Shown here: positions 10,118-18,857 of the stretch, piece after piece | Position numbering within the stretch: the first letter of the stretch is position 1 | How the letters are laid out: each line of letters begins with the position of its first letter | DNA from: Sphingopyxis sp. MSC1_008 | GTDB lineage: Bacteria > Pseudomonadota > Alphaproteobacteria > Sphingomonadales > Sphingomonadaceae | Assembly (NCBI RefSeq): GCF_023197165.1 | Contig: NZ_JALPRD010000012.1 | Span: 62,001 to 126,000 of the forward strand | Length of the DNA: 64,000 nucleotides | Direction of reading: 5' to 3' | Translations under genes and position numbers: made by a program | Notes under the pieces: model-generated | Told to the model about the DNA's origin: nothing | The model's database searches: none | The model's input: the letters and a program-made list of their open reading frames with translations, nothing else

Positions 10118-10769
10118 AATTTCCCCGGTAAGCGGCGTGATGCTGCTCGTGATGCGTCGCGGTTATCAGCCAGCGGCCTGCGGGTCCATGAACAAGCGCG
10201 CGCGGGAACATTTCCCACCCCATATGATTGCCGACCCCCATGATCGTCATGATCGCCAGAACGAGCCCGAGCATCGCGACATGAATCGGGATCAGGAAAA
10301 CGAGCGCGGGGATGACGATCGCGCCGGTAATGGCCTCCAAGGGATGGAAACTCATGGCCGCCCACGCGGTCGGCGGGCGGCTGTCGTGATGAACCGAGTG
10401 GGCGATTTTGAATAACGCGGGCCGGTGCATCCAGCGATGCGTCCAGTAAAACCATGTGTCGTGGATCAACAGGTAAGCGAACAGGCTGACGGGCAGATAC
10501 CAGAGCGGAAAGGCGGTGACGTCGGTATAGATGCGCGTCCAGCCATGCGCCTGCCACCCCCACGCGACGACGCCGGCGGGAATGCCGTAAATCGCGGCGC
10601 TCGCAAGGCTCCACCCGATCTCGCGGCGCATCTGCGGTTCGAGCCCGCGATAGAGTCCCGGGTGCCTCCACCGCGTCGCGAGCGCGAAGCCGCCGCTGGT
10701 GATCAGGTAGCGCACGCCGACGATCGCGGTCATCGCGAGCGCGGAGAAAAGGATCGGCCAGCCGGTCAT
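10014..10769 (-). CDS. Sterol desaturase / fatty-acid hydroxylase family membrane protein
   Basis: 251 residues, several membrane segments. The di-iron histidine clusters of the fatty acid hydroxylase superfamily are present: HDTWFYWTHRWMH (residues 103-115), HSVHH (124-128) and THHEQHH near the C-terminus, followed by the usual FWDKACGTD ending. It starts 74 nt from crtY on the opposite strand, so a role in modifying carotenoids or membrane lipids is possible, but it is longer than and different from CrtZ. Substrate unknown. The last 104 nt overlap the DUF2141 gene. Confidence 0.9.
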   Translation of the reverse strand: MTGWPILFSALAMTAIVGVRYLITSGGFALATRWRHPGLYRGLEPQMRREIGWSLASAAIYGIPAGVVAWGWQAHGWTRIYTDVTAFPLWYLPVSLFAYLLIHDTWFYWTHRWMHRPALFKIAHSVHHDSRPPTAWAAMSFHPLEAITGAIVIPALVFLIPIHVAMLGLVLAIMTIMGVGNHMGWEMFPRALVHGPAGRWLITATHHEQHHAAYRGNYGLYFRFWDKACGTDLGLGDFAAAHRRERATADG

Positions 10770-10843
10770 CGCACAAGGCTAGTCGCTCGCCGCCGCGTTG
10801 CAATGGCTTTGCGCCCGCGCGTTCGCGTGGCTAAGGCAGGGGA

Positions 10844-12001
10844 ATGGTGGGGCAGAGCAACGATAAATGCGACATCGCGATCGTCGGCGGCGGGCTCGCC
10901 GGCGGGCTCGCGGCGCTTGCTCTCGCGGCGAAGCGCCCCGATCTCGACGTCCGGCTGGTCGAGCCCGGCCCGATCGGTGGCAATCATGTCTGGTCCCTTT
11001 TCGACAGTGACATCGCAAAAAAGGACCGCTGGCTCGTCGCCCCGCTCGTCCGCCATCACTGGACGGCGTACGATGTCCGCTTCCCGTCGCACGAGCGCAG
11101 ACTGCGCATGGGATACAAGAGCATAACCGGCGAAGCGCTCGCCGATGCCGTCACGGCGGCGCTGCCCGCGGGGCATGTCATCGCCGACAAGGCGAAGCAT
11201 GTCGCGCCCGATCACCTGCTGCTGTCACGTGGCGGGCGGCTTTCGGCGAAACATGTGATCGACGCGCGCGGCGGGGGGAAATTCCCGACGCTTGAGTGCG
11301 GTTGGCAAAAGTTCGTAGGGCAGGCGCTGACGGTGAAGGGCGGGCACGGCGTCGAACAGCCCGTGGTGATGGACGCGACTGTCGAGCAACTGGACGGCTA
11401 TCGCTTCGTCTATCTGCTGCCCTTCGATGCCGAGACATTGTTCGTCGAGGACACTTATTATAGCGACGCCGCCGATCTCGACATGGCCACCGTGCGCGAA
11501 CGGATCGCGGCCTATGCGGCGGCGCAGGGCTGGGAGGTCGCGGCGACGACGCGCGAGGAAAGCGGCGTGCTGCCCGTCGTGATCGCGGGCGATTTCGACC
11601 GGCTGTGGCCCGCCTCCGACCGCACCGCGCGGATCGGGGTGCGTGCCGGCACCTTCCATGCGACGACCGGTTATTCGCTGCCCGACGCCGTTCGCACCGC
11701 ATCGGCGCTGCCCGGCCTCGTCGACCGCGCCGACCTTCCTGCCATCCTCCGCGACCGCGCGGCGGCGTCGTGGCGGCGCCGGCGCTTCTACCGCATGCTC
11801 GGCGCGATGCTCTTCCGCGCGGCCGATCCGGACGAGCGCTACCGCATCTTCGAGCGTTTCTATCGTCTGTCGCCGGGCCTGATCGCGCGCTTCTATGCTG
11901 GACGGTCGACGACGGCGGACAAGCTGCGCATCCTGTCGGGCAAGCCCCCCGTGCCGATCGGCCGCGCGATCGCGGCGTTGTGGAAACGCGACTGGCGATG
12001 A
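10844..12001 (+). CDS. crtY: Lycopene beta-cyclase CrtY
   Basis: 385 residues. Cyclises the ends of lycopene to beta-carotene. N-terminal dinucleotide-binding motif IAIVGGGLAGG (residues 11-21), the CrtY signatures PGPIGGNHVWSLF, YRFVYLLPF and the FHATTGYSLPDAV block. Has AGGGGA directly before the ATG; a GTG one codon later is an alternative start. First gene of a plus-strand operon; its stop overlaps the crtI start (ATGA). No crtZ, crtW or crtG is in the window. Confidence 0.96.
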   Translation: MVGQSNDKCDIAIVGGGLAGGLAALALAAKRPDLDVRLVEPGPIGGNHVWSLFDSDIAKKDRWLVAPLVRHHWTAYDVRFPSHERRLRMGYKSITGEALADAVTAALPAGHVIADKAKHVAPDHLLLSRGGRLSAKHVIDARGGGKFPTLECGWQKFVGQALTVKGGHGVEQPVVMDATVEQLDGYRFVYLLPFDAETLFVEDTYYSDAADLDMATVRERIAAYAAAQGWEVAATTREESGVLPVVIAGDFDRLWPASDRTARIGVRAGTFHATTGYSLPDAVRTASALPGLVDRADLPAILRDRAAASWRRRRFYRMLGAMLFRAADPDERYRIFERFYRLSPGLIARFYAGRSTTADKLRILSGKPPVPIGRAIAALWKRDWR

Positions 12002-13476
12002 CGCGCCGCGCGATCGTCGTCGGTGCAGGCTTCGGCGGGCTCGCGCTCGCGATCCGGCTCCAGTCGGCGGGAGTAGCGACGACGGTTGTCGAGGCGCGCG
12101 ACAAGCCAGGCGGGCGAGCGTATCACTGGCGAAAAGACGGCTTTACCTTCGACGCCGGGCCGACCGTGATCACCGATCCGCCATGCCTCGAAGAATTATG
12201 GGCGCTGAGCGGGCAGGAGATGGCAAAGGACGTCGCACTCATCCCCGTCATGCCCTTTTACCGCCTGAACTGGCCCGACGGCACGAACTTCGACTATTCG
12301 AACGACGAGGCCGCGTTGCGCGCCGAAATTGCGAAGCTCCACCCCGCCGATGTCGACGGTTACGACCATTTTCTCACCTATTCGAAGGGCGTGTACGAGC
12401 AGGGCTATGTGAAGCTCGGCGCGGTCGCCTTCCTCGACTTCGCCTCGATGATCAAGGCGGCGCCTGCGCTGATGAAATATCAGGCGTGGCGCAGCGTCTA
12501 TTCGATCGTTTCCTCCTATGTAGAGGACGAGCGGCTGCGGCAGGCCTTGTCGTTCCACACATTGCTCGTCGGCGGCAACCCGATGACGACGAGCGCGATC
12601 TATGCGCTGATCCACACGATCGAGAAGGAGGGCGGCGTCTGGTTTGCGCGCGGCGGGACCAACGCGCTGGTCGGCGGCATGGTGCGGCTGTTCGAGCGAT
12701 TGGGCGGAACGCTCCGCCTCGGCGATCCGGTGGCGAAGATCGACACCGCGGGCGACCGCGTGACTGGCGTGACGACGCAAAGCGGCTGGCATGCCGATGC
12801 CGATATGGTCGCAACCAATGGCGACCTGATGCACAGTTACAAGGCGCTGCTCGCTGGCCATCCGCGCGGGCAAAAGGTCGCAAAAAACCTCGCGCGCAAA
12901 CGCTGGTCGCCCTCGCTCTTCGTCGTCCATTTCGGCGTGAAGGGCGCCTATCCCGATGTGGCGCACCACAGCATCCTCTTCGGCCCGCGCTACAAGGGGC
13001 TGCTGGGCGACATCTACGGCGGCGTGATCCCCGACGACTTCTCGCTCTACCTCCACCATCCCAGCATCACCGACCCCGGCATGGCGCCGCCGGGTCACTC
13101 GACCTTCTACGCGCTCGCCCCCGTCGCGCATCTGGGCAAGGCGAAGGCCGACTGGGACGGCGCTTTCGGCGAGCGCTTCGCCAACGCGATCATCGAAGAG
13201 GTCGAGCGCCGCGTCGCTCCCGGCCTCCGCGCCAATCTCGTCACCCGCTTCCACTACACCCCCGCCGATTTCGGCCGCGACCTGTCGGCGCATCTCGGCA
13301 GCGCATTCAGCCTCGAACCCGTCCTCTGGCAAAGCGCCTGGTTCCGTGCGCACAACCGCGACGATGTGATTTCGAACCTTTACTTCGTCGGCGCGGGGAC
13401 GCATCCGGGCGCGGGTATCCCGGGGGTCGTCGGCAGCGCCAAGGCGACCGCCAATCTGATGTTGGAAGAAAAATGA
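11998..13476 (+). CDS. crtI: Phytoene desaturase CrtI
   Basis: 492 residues. FAD-dependent introduction of four double bases into phytoene to give lycopene, membrane associated. FAD-binding GAGFGG (residues 9-14), the DKPGGRAYHW and FTFDAGPTVITDP motifs, and the C-terminal bacterial phytoene dehydrogenase signature around YFVGAGTHPGAGIPGV. ATG overlaps the crtY stop as ATGA; the frame stays open upstream through crtY but that is out-of-frame shadow. Followed by a LOG-family gene with another ATGA overlap. Confidence 0.97.
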   Translation: MTRRAIVVGAGFGGLALAIRLQSAGVATTVVEARDKPGGRAYHWRKDGFTFDAGPTVITDPPCLEELWALSGQEMAKDVALIPVMPFYRLNWPDGTNFDYSNDEAALRAEIAKLHPADVDGYDHFLTYSKGVYEQGYVKLGAVAFLDFASMIKAAPALMKYQAWRSVYSIVSSYVEDERLRQALSFHTLLVGGNPMTTSAIYALIHTIEKEGGVWFARGGTNALVGGMVRLFERLGGTLRLGDPVAKIDTAGDRVTGVTTQSGWHADADMVATNGDLMHSYKALLAGHPRGQKVAKNLARKRWSPSLFVVHFGVKGAYPDVAHHSILFGPRYKGLLGDIYGGVIPDDFSLYLHHPSITDPGMAPPGHSTFYALAPVAHLGKAKADWDGAFGERFANAIIEEVERRVAPGLRANLVTRFHYTPADFGRDLSAHLGSAFSLEPVLWQSAWFRAHNRDDVISNLYFVGAGTHPGAGIPGVVGSAKATANLMLEEK

Positions 13477-14054
13477 AACGCCTTGCCGTCTATTGCGGGT
13501 CCGCAACCCCCGAAGATCCGATCTATCTCGAAACCGCGCGTCATGTCGGGCGCACGCTCGCGACACGCGGTATCGGCGTCGTCTATGGCGGCGGCCGATT
13601 GGGGCTGATGGGTGCGGTCGCCGACAGCGCCCTGGAGGCGGGGGGCGAAGTGATCGGGATCATCCCCGAGGCGCTCGTCGGCGCCGAGGTCGCGCACCGC
13701 GGCTGCACCGAGCTGCACGTCGTCAGCGGCATGCACGAACGCAAGAAGATGTTCACCGACCTTTCGGACGGTTTCCTCACCATCCCCGGCGGCGTCGGCA
13801 CGATGGACGAGCTGTGGGAAGCGATCAGCTGGGCGCAGCTTGGCTATCATACGAAACCCGTCGGGCTGCTCAACGCCGCGGGCTTCTACAACGACCTCAT
13901 CGCCTTTAACCGCAACATGGTCGAAGTCGGCTTCATCCGCCCCGCGCACGCCGGGATCATGATCGTCGATGCGGGGCTCGACGATCTACTCGACAAGATG
14001 GCGGCCTATGTGCCGCACAAGACGATCTTCGCGATGAAGGCCGAAAATCTGTAG
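13473..14054 (+). CDS. LOG family nucleotide phosphoribohydrolase
   Basis: 193 residues. Members of this family hydrolyse nucleoside 5'-monophosphates to base and ribose 5-phosphate (cytokinin riboside monophosphates in the classic case, AMP and other nucleotides in bacterial ones). Key motifs: VYGGGRLGLMG (residues 38-47), the catalytic HERKKMF (R90) and PGGVGTMDE (105-113). It is inserted between crtI and crtB and overlaps both (ATGA with crtI, one base with the crtB GTG), so it is co-translated with carotenoid enzymes. Nothing in the sequence tells which nucleotide it uses. Confidence 0.93.
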   Translation: MKRLAVYCGSATPEDPIYLETARHVGRTLATRGIGVVYGGGRLGLMGAVADSALEAGGEVIGIIPEALVGAEVAHRGCTELHVVSGMHERKKMFTDLSDGFLTIPGGVGTMDELWEAISWAQLGYHTKPVGLLNAAGFYNDLIAFNRNMVEVGFIRPAHAGIMIVDAGLDDLLDKMAAYVPHKTIFAMKAENL

Positions 14055-15013
14055 TGATCGAGGAGGGGGCCTATGATGCACATGCCCTCCACGGTTTCGC
14101 GCACGACAGCATCGCGCGCGGATCGAAAAGCTTTGCATTGGCCAGCCAGCTCTTCGACCGCGAAACGCGCGAGCGCGTCTGGCTGCTCTATGCCTGGTGC
14201 CGCGCCGCCGACGATTTGACCGACGGACAGGATCATGGCGGCGCGATGAAGCCGGACCATGATCCGGTCGCCGCGGTCGCCTATATCCGCGCGCAGACCG
14301 ACAAGGCGTTTGCCGGGCAACCGACGGGCGACATGGCGTTCGACGCGCTCGGCTTCCTGCTCACAGAAGTCGCGATCCAGCGCTGGGTCATCGATGACAT
14401 CGTCGCGGGCTTCGAACTCGACGCAAAGGACTGGCGTCCGCGCAGCGAAGCCGACCTGCTGCGCTATAGCTATCATGTCGCGGGCGCGGTCGGGGTCGCG
14501 ATGGCGCTGGTGATGGGCATCGACCCCGCCGACGAGACGACGCTCGACCGCGCCTCTGACCTCGGCATCGCGTTCCAGCTCGCCAATATCGCGCGCGATG
14601 TCGCCGAGGATGCCGCCGCCGACCGCTGTTACCTGCCCGTCGAATGGATGGTCGAACTCGACATTCCGCCCGGCCAGCATATGCACCCCGCCTTTCGCGG
14701 GCGCCTGTCGGTAATGGCCAAATGGCTGTCCGAAATGGCCGAGGAATATGAGGCATCGGCGCGCTGGGGCGCGCGCAAGCTGCCCCCGCGCAGCCGCTGG
14801 GCGGTGCTCGCCGCCGCGGGCATCTATGGCGACATCGCGCGCGAAGTGCGCGCGCGTGGCGATCATGCGTGGGACCACCGCGCGGGCACGTCGCTCTTCG
14901 CCAAACTGGGCTGGGTCGCGCGCGCGGGCTGGTCGGTGCTGCGCCGCCCGCCGCAGCGGCGGATCAGCCGCGACGGGCTATGGACGCGGCTGCGGCATGA
15001 GGCGGGCGAATGA
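14054..15013 (+). CDS. crtB: Phytoene synthase CrtB
   Basis: 319 residues from a GTG start. Condenses two geranylgeranyl diphosphates to phytoene. Both aspartate-rich metal sites are present: DDLTD (residues 53-57) and NIARDVAED (178-186); also the conserved GSKSFALAS near the start and the YLP after the second site. The start is the GTG whose first base is the last base of the LOG stop; the ATGs just downstream are out of frame. Followed by pnuC with an ATGA overlap. Confidence 0.96.
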   Translation: MIEEGAYDAHALHGFAHDSIARGSKSFALASQLFDRETRERVWLLYAWCRAADDLTDGQDHGGAMKPDHDPVAAVAYIRAQTDKAFAGQPTGDMAFDALGFLLTEVAIQRWVIDDIVAGFELDAKDWRPRSEADLLRYSYHVAGAVGVAMALVMGIDPADETTLDRASDLGIAFQLANIARDVAEDAAADRCYLPVEWMVELDIPPGQHMHPAFRGRLSVMAKWLSEMAEEYEASARWGARKLPPRSRWAVLAAAGIYGDIAREVRARGDHAWDHRAGTSLFAKLGWVARAGWSVLRRPPQRRISRDGLWTRLRHEAGE

Positions 15014-15579
15014 GCTATCTCGAGTGGATCGCGGCGGCGTTCGTGCTCACCAACGTCGCGCTCGTCGCGCTGCGCAGCGTGTGGAACTATCCCTTCGCAC
15101 TCGTCGCGGTAACACTCTACGCCTTCGTCTTTTTCGAGGCGAAGCTCTACAGCGACATGCTGCTGCAGGGCTTTTTCTTCGCGCTCAACCTGTACGGCTG
15201 GGCCGCGTGGATGCGCGCGCGCGACGATAGCGGAGTGCCGGTGCGCTGGATGACCGAGCGTGCGCGGCGTGGCTGGGCGCTTACGACGATCGCCGCGTGG
15301 ATCGGGTGGAGCTTTGCGATGGACCGCTACACCGACGCGGTCGCGCCGTGGATCGACGGGGCGATCGCGATGCTCAGCATCACCGCGCAATGGCTGCTCG
15401 CGCGCCGCCGCGTCGAAAGCTGGTTCCTCTGGATCCTCGTCGACCTGATCGCGGTGCCGCTGTTCGCGTCGCGCGGCCTCTACGCGACCAGCGCGGTCTA
15501 TGTCGTGCTGCTCGGCCTGTCGATCGACGGCCTGCTTCAGTGGCGGCGTGCGGCGGCGACGGGCGAGGTTCCGGCATGA
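15010..15579 (+). CDS. pnuC: Nicotinamide riboside transporter PnuC
   Basis: 189 residues with about seven predicted membrane helices. Facilitated uptake of nicotinamide riboside across the inner membrane. PnuC features: the aromatic-rich YSDMLLQGFFFALNLYGWAAW helix and the C-terminal WFLWILVDLIAVPLF helix typical of the family. ATGA overlaps upstream with crtB and downstream with the kinase gene; pairing with that kinase supports nicotinamide riboside rather than thiamine as the substrate. Confidence 0.93.
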   Translation: MSYLEWIAAAFVLTNVALVALRSVWNYPFALVAVTLYAFVFFEAKLYSDMLLQGFFFALNLYGWAAWMRARDDSGVPVRWMTERARRGWALTTIAAWIGWSFAMDRYTDAVAPWIDGAIAMLSITAQWLLARRRVESWFLWILVDLIAVPLFASRGLYATSAVYVVLLGLSIDGLLQWRRAAATGEVPA

Positions 15580-16094
15580 CGCACCATATCTGCCTCCACG
15601 GCGCCGAAAGCACCGGCAAGTCGACGCTCGCCCCGCGCTTGGCGCTCCAGCTCGGCGGGCTCGTCGTCCCCGAATATGGCCGCACCTATGCCGAGGCGAA
15701 CGGCACCAATCTCGACGAGGTCGACCTGCTCGCGATCTTCGACGGCCATCGCGCCGCGACCCGCGAAGCACTCGCGCAGCGTCCTGAATGGCTGATTTCG
15801 GACACCGATCCGCTGATGACGCAGGCGTGGGCGATCATGCTGCTCGGCCGCCGCTTGCCCGAAATCGACCTGTGGGATGAGCTCGCCGACCTTTATCTCG
15901 TCCCCGCGATGGACCTGCTGTGGGAGGAGGATGGCACCCGCCTATTCGGCAGCGAATTGGCGCGCGATCAGTTCATGGAGATCGCGATCGGCGAGCTCGA
16001 CCGGCGCAAGCTCAAATGGGCATGGGTCGAGGGCGAAGGCGATGTGCGGCTGCAAAGCGCGCTGGCGGCGATCGCGGCGGCTGATTTGGCCTGA
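15576..16094 (+). CDS. NadR-like ribosylnicotinamide kinase (AAA/P-loop)
   Basis: 172 residues. Walker A GAESTGKST (residues 9-17), VVPEYGRTYAE motif and DTDPL as in the C-terminal kinase domain of NadR; the nucleotidyltransferase and DNA-binding domains of NadR are absent. Expected to phosphorylate nicotinamide riboside to NMN, trapping what PnuC imports. ATGA overlap with pnuC. Last gene of the crt-linked operon; a palindromic repeat element follows. Confidence 0.88.
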   Translation: MTHHICLHGAESTGKSTLAPRLALQLGGLVVPEYGRTYAEANGTNLDEVDLLAIFDGHRAATREALAQRPEWLISDTDPLMTQAWAIMLLGRRLPEIDLWDELADLYLVPAMDLLWEEDGTRLFGSELARDQFMEIAIGELDRRKLKWAWVEGEGDVRLQSALAAIAAADLA

Positions 16095-16117
16095 CTTGAA
16101 CTGCGCTTGCCCGCGAA

Positions 16118-16250
16118 GGGCGGCTTTGGGGTGGAGAGCTGTCCCTTTGTGAACCCCGGCGAACGCCGGGGCCCAGTGCGGAAAAGCGCAAGGTTAGCGT
16201 TGGAATTCTGGGCCCCGGCGTTCGCCGGGGTTCACATCTCTATCGGCAGC
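16118..16250 (+). repeat. 133-bp dispersed palindromic element, copy 1
   Basis: Contains a perfect 28-bp inverted repeat (16149-16176 and 16208-16235) around a 31-nt spacer, plus conserved flanks of 31 nt and 15 nt. A second copy is at 62261-62393 with the same spacer sequence; where the arms differ between copies the change is matched on the other arm. It lies between convergent gene ends. Could be a non-autonomous miniature element or a folded RNA/terminator module. Confidence 0.9.
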
Positions 16251-16278
16251 TTTCGGTCGTTAGCCGACCGCCCGGCCG

Positions 16279-17817
16279 CTACCGCGCGTACGCATCGCGC
16301 AGTTCGCGCTTCAGCACCTTGCCGATCGGGCTGCGCGGAAGTTCGTCCACCACGGTAATCGCGCTCAACCGCTGCGTCTTGCCGACCTTGGCGTTACAGT
16401 CGGCGCGCACGCTCTCGGCGTCGGCACCGGGCTTCAGCACGACGAACGCCACCGGCGTCTCGCCCCATTCCTCGCTCGGCATGCCGACCACCGCCGCCTC
16501 GACGACGCGCTCGTCGGCGATCAATATCGCCTCCAGATCGCTCGGGAAGATGTTGAAGCCGCCCGAGATGATCATGTCCTTGGCGCGGTCCATCAGCGTC
16601 AGGAAGCCGTCCTCGTCGATCCGCCCGATGTCGCCGTGGCGATAGAAGAGATTTCCCTCGGCATCGTACCAGTGCATCGCCTTGGTCGCGTCGGGGCGGT
16701 TGTTGTATCCCGTCATCATCGCGGGGCTGCGCCCGACGACTTCGCCGACCGATCCCTGCGGCAGCTCGTTGCCGTCCTCGTCGATCACTTTCGCGATATG
16801 TCCCGGCGCGGGCTTGCCGACGGTGTGCAGTTTGTCGGGGAATTGATGCGCTTCGAGGATGAATGCCGCGCCGCCCTCGGTCATGCCGTAAATCTCGACG
16901 AGCCCGCCGGGCCAGCGTTGCAGCACATCGGCCTTCAGCGCCGCGGGGAAGGGCGCCGAGGTGCAATATTTGACGACGAAGCTCGACAGGTCGAAGTCGC
17001 CGAAATCCTCGAGCGCCATGATGCGGCGATACTGCACCGGCACGAGCATCGTGTTCGTCGCGCGCTCGCGCGCCGCGAGCTCGAGGAAGCCGCGAGCGTC
17101 GAATTTCTTCATCAGTACGGACTGCCCGCCCGATCCGACGGTCGGCATGAAACTCGCCATCGTCGTGTTCGAATAGAGCGGGGTCGACAGGATCGTCACC
17201 GCATTGGGGCCATAGGCAGGGGCGCCGCGGATGATATGTTGCCAGCGCATCGCATGGCTGTGGATAATGCCCTTGGGCGTGCCGGTGGTGCCCGACGAAT
17301 AGATGATATTGAAACCGTCGTCGGGCAGGATTTCGACCGGCGTCGGCTTGGCGCCCGCCAGCGACAGCCAAGCATCGAGCGGCGTTCCCGCGGCGCTGCC
17401 GTCGATCGCGATCAGGTCGCTCGCGGTGATGACATGGCCTTCGAGGCTCGCTTTTGCTGCGCTGTCGAGGAACAGATGGCGCGCGCCGGTATCGGCGATC
17501 ATCGCCGCCATCTGCTCGCCCGTCGCGCTGTTGGTGACCAGCCCTGCGACCCCGCCAGCGCGCAGCGTGCCGAGGATGACCGCCATTTGCTCGACGCTGT
17601 TGAGGCCGGCGATCGCGGTGCGGTCGCCTTTTCCGAATCCGTCCTGCTGCAATCGCGCGGCGATTCGGTCGGTCAATTGATCCAGTTCGGACCAGCTCAG
17701 CCGCCGCTCGGCGTCGGCAGCCGCTACGGCATCGGGACGCTCCGCGGCATGGGCACGGACGAGGTCGGGCAGGGTGGCGAAGTCGCCGTCAAGCATTTCG
17801 ATACTGGTCATAACCAT
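16279..17817 (-). CDS. AMP-dependent acyl-CoA synthetase/ligase
   Basis: 512 residues. Activates a carboxylic acid with ATP to the acyl-AMP and then the CoA thioester. ANL-superfamily motifs: P-loop YSSGTTGTPKG (173-183), YGMTEGGA, GDIGRIDEDGFLTLMDR and the C-terminal catalytic Lys in SPIGKVLKREL. Substrate class (fatty or aromatic acid) cannot be fixed. Its ATG at 17817 has no strong ribosome-binding site; a second ATG is two codons on. It diverges from the OmpR-like regulator gene only 71 nt away, which may control it. Confidence 0.92.
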   Translation of the reverse strand: MVMTSIEMLDGDFATLPDLVRAHAAERPDAVAAADAERRLSWSELDQLTDRIAARLQQDGFGKGDRTAIAGLNSVEQMAVILGTLRAGGVAGLVTNSATGEQMAAMIADTGARHLFLDSAAKASLEGHVITASDLIAIDGSAAGTPLDAWLSLAGAKPTPVEILPDDGFNIIYSSGTTGTPKGIIHSHAMRWQHIIRGAPAYGPNAVTILSTPLYSNTTMASFMPTVGSGGQSVLMKKFDARGFLELAARERATNTMLVPVQYRRIMALEDFGDFDLSSFVVKYCTSAPFPAALKADVLQRWPGGLVEIYGMTEGGAAFILEAHQFPDKLHTVGKPAPGHIAKVIDEDGNELPQGSVGEVVGRSPAMMTGYNNRPDATKAMHWYDAEGNLFYRHGDIGRIDEDGFLTLMDRAKDMIISGGFNIFPSDLEAILIADERVVEAAVVGMPSEEWGETPVAFVVLKPGADAESVRADCNAKVGKTQRLSAITVVDELPRSPIGKVLKRELRDAYAR

Positions 17818-17888
17818 GGGTTAGCACAGCCGAAAGACGGTGCAATGGCGCGGGCGACAAGATGTTACGTCGACGACGGGGAATGCGG

Positions 17889-18602
17889 ATGGCATCATCG
17901 GACAGGGGAGGAGAAAGCGACAGGAAGTTGCTCGTCGCCATTTATCATCCCGTGCCCGCGCGGGCCGATGTGCTCGGTGCGGCGGTTGACGCGGCGGGTA
18001 TGCGAGTGCGATTCCTGCCACCGCATGTGAACGGCCTTCGCCCCTGGATCGATAGCTGTTTCGACCTGCTGATCGTCAACCCGTTCCTCGATTGGCAGGA
18101 GCCGTTCGAATTTGTCCGGCTGGCGCGATCGGCCGTCGGCCGTCGGCCGCTGATTGCGCTTTCGGACCGCGATTCGCTCGACGACCGGATGGTCGCGCTC
18201 GGCGCAGGGGCCGACGATGCGGTCGGCTGGACCGACAATCTCCCCGAAGTGCTCGCGCGGATCGCCGGCCTGCTGCGCCGCAGCCGCATTGCCGCCGGGC
18301 AACTCGGCGAGGGCGAATTGCGCATCGACCTGATCGACCGGCGCGTCGAACGCGCGGGGCAACTCATCCGTTTGCCGCTGCGCGAATTCGACCTGCTCGC
18401 GAACCTGGCGCGCGTGCCCGACCGGCCGCTGTCGCGCGGCGCGCTGCTCCGCGCGGTGTGGCGGCTCGATTTCGATCCCGGCACCAACCGGGTCGAAGTG
18501 CATATGTCGCGGCTGCGCGCCAAGGTCGATCGCGGGTTCGACTGGCCGATGCTGCGCACGGTGAAGGGCATGGGCTACACGCTGCGCTCGCGGCCGGACT
18601 AA
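17889..18602 (+). CDS. OmpR/PhoB-type winged-helix regulator with degenerate receiver
   Basis: 237 residues from ATG 17889, chosen because GGGGA lies six nt before it; ATGs at 17862 and 17883 are also in frame. The C-terminal ~100 residues are a clear OmpR-type winged helix (LPLREFDLL, LLRAVW, NRVEVHMSRLRAKV, TVKGMGYTL). The N-terminal half has the receiver fold but lacks the acidic pair after strand 1 and has Asn (N64, in DLLIVNPFLDW) where the phosphorylated Asp belongs. It is likely phosphorylation independent. It lies between two acyl-CoA ligase genes; no partner kinase is adjacent. Confidence 0.88.
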   Translation: MASSDRGGESDRKLLVAIYHPVPARADVLGAAVDAAGMRVRFLPPHVNGLRPWIDSCFDLLIVNPFLDWQEPFEFVRLARSAVGRRPLIALSDRDSLDDRMVALGAGADDAVGWTDNLPEVLARIAGLLRRSRIAAGQLGEGELRIDLIDRRVERAGQLIRLPLREFDLLANLARVPDRPLSRGALLRAVWRLDFDPGTNRVEVHMSRLRAKVDRGFDWPMLRTVKGMGYTLRSRPD

Positions 18603-18621
18603 GGTCTGTCTCTCCTAATTT

Positions 18622-18698
18622 CGTCATTCCCGCGAAAGCGGGAACCCAGTTGCGACGTCAGTTTGCTCAGCTGGGTTCCCGCTTTCGCGGGAATGACG
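18622..18698. repeat. Palindromic repeat (28-bp inverted repeat)
   Basis: Perfect 28-bp arms (18622-18649 and 18671-18698) around a 21-nt spacer, made of the unit CGTCATTCCCGCGAAAGCGG. Related units occur at 60224-60300. It lies in the 255-bp gap between the regulator and the next ligase gene; the rest of that gap shows nothing else I can name. Typical alphaproteobacterial extragenic palindrome; may also end transcription. Confidence 0.85.
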
Positions 18699-18857
18699 AG
18701 GGGGAACTTCGGCAGTAGAATTTCACCGATCTTTTGCTGCAATTTGCCGCTTCTTGATCGCGAACCTGTCACCGGTCCCACCTCGCTTGACCAAAAGTTT
18801 CAGGTTGCTACTCATCTTCGACATAAAGAAAGCAACGATTCCCGGAGATGATGCCCG

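Noticed and set aside
10014-10769. Beta-carotene hydroxylase CrtZ
   Set aside because: Length (251) and His-box layout fit the sterol desaturase family; CrtZ is about 160-175 residues.
11895-14054. 719-codon open frame covering crtI in another frame
   Set aside because: Only its last 193 codons (LOG protein) are real; the rest is an Arg-rich shadow of crtI.
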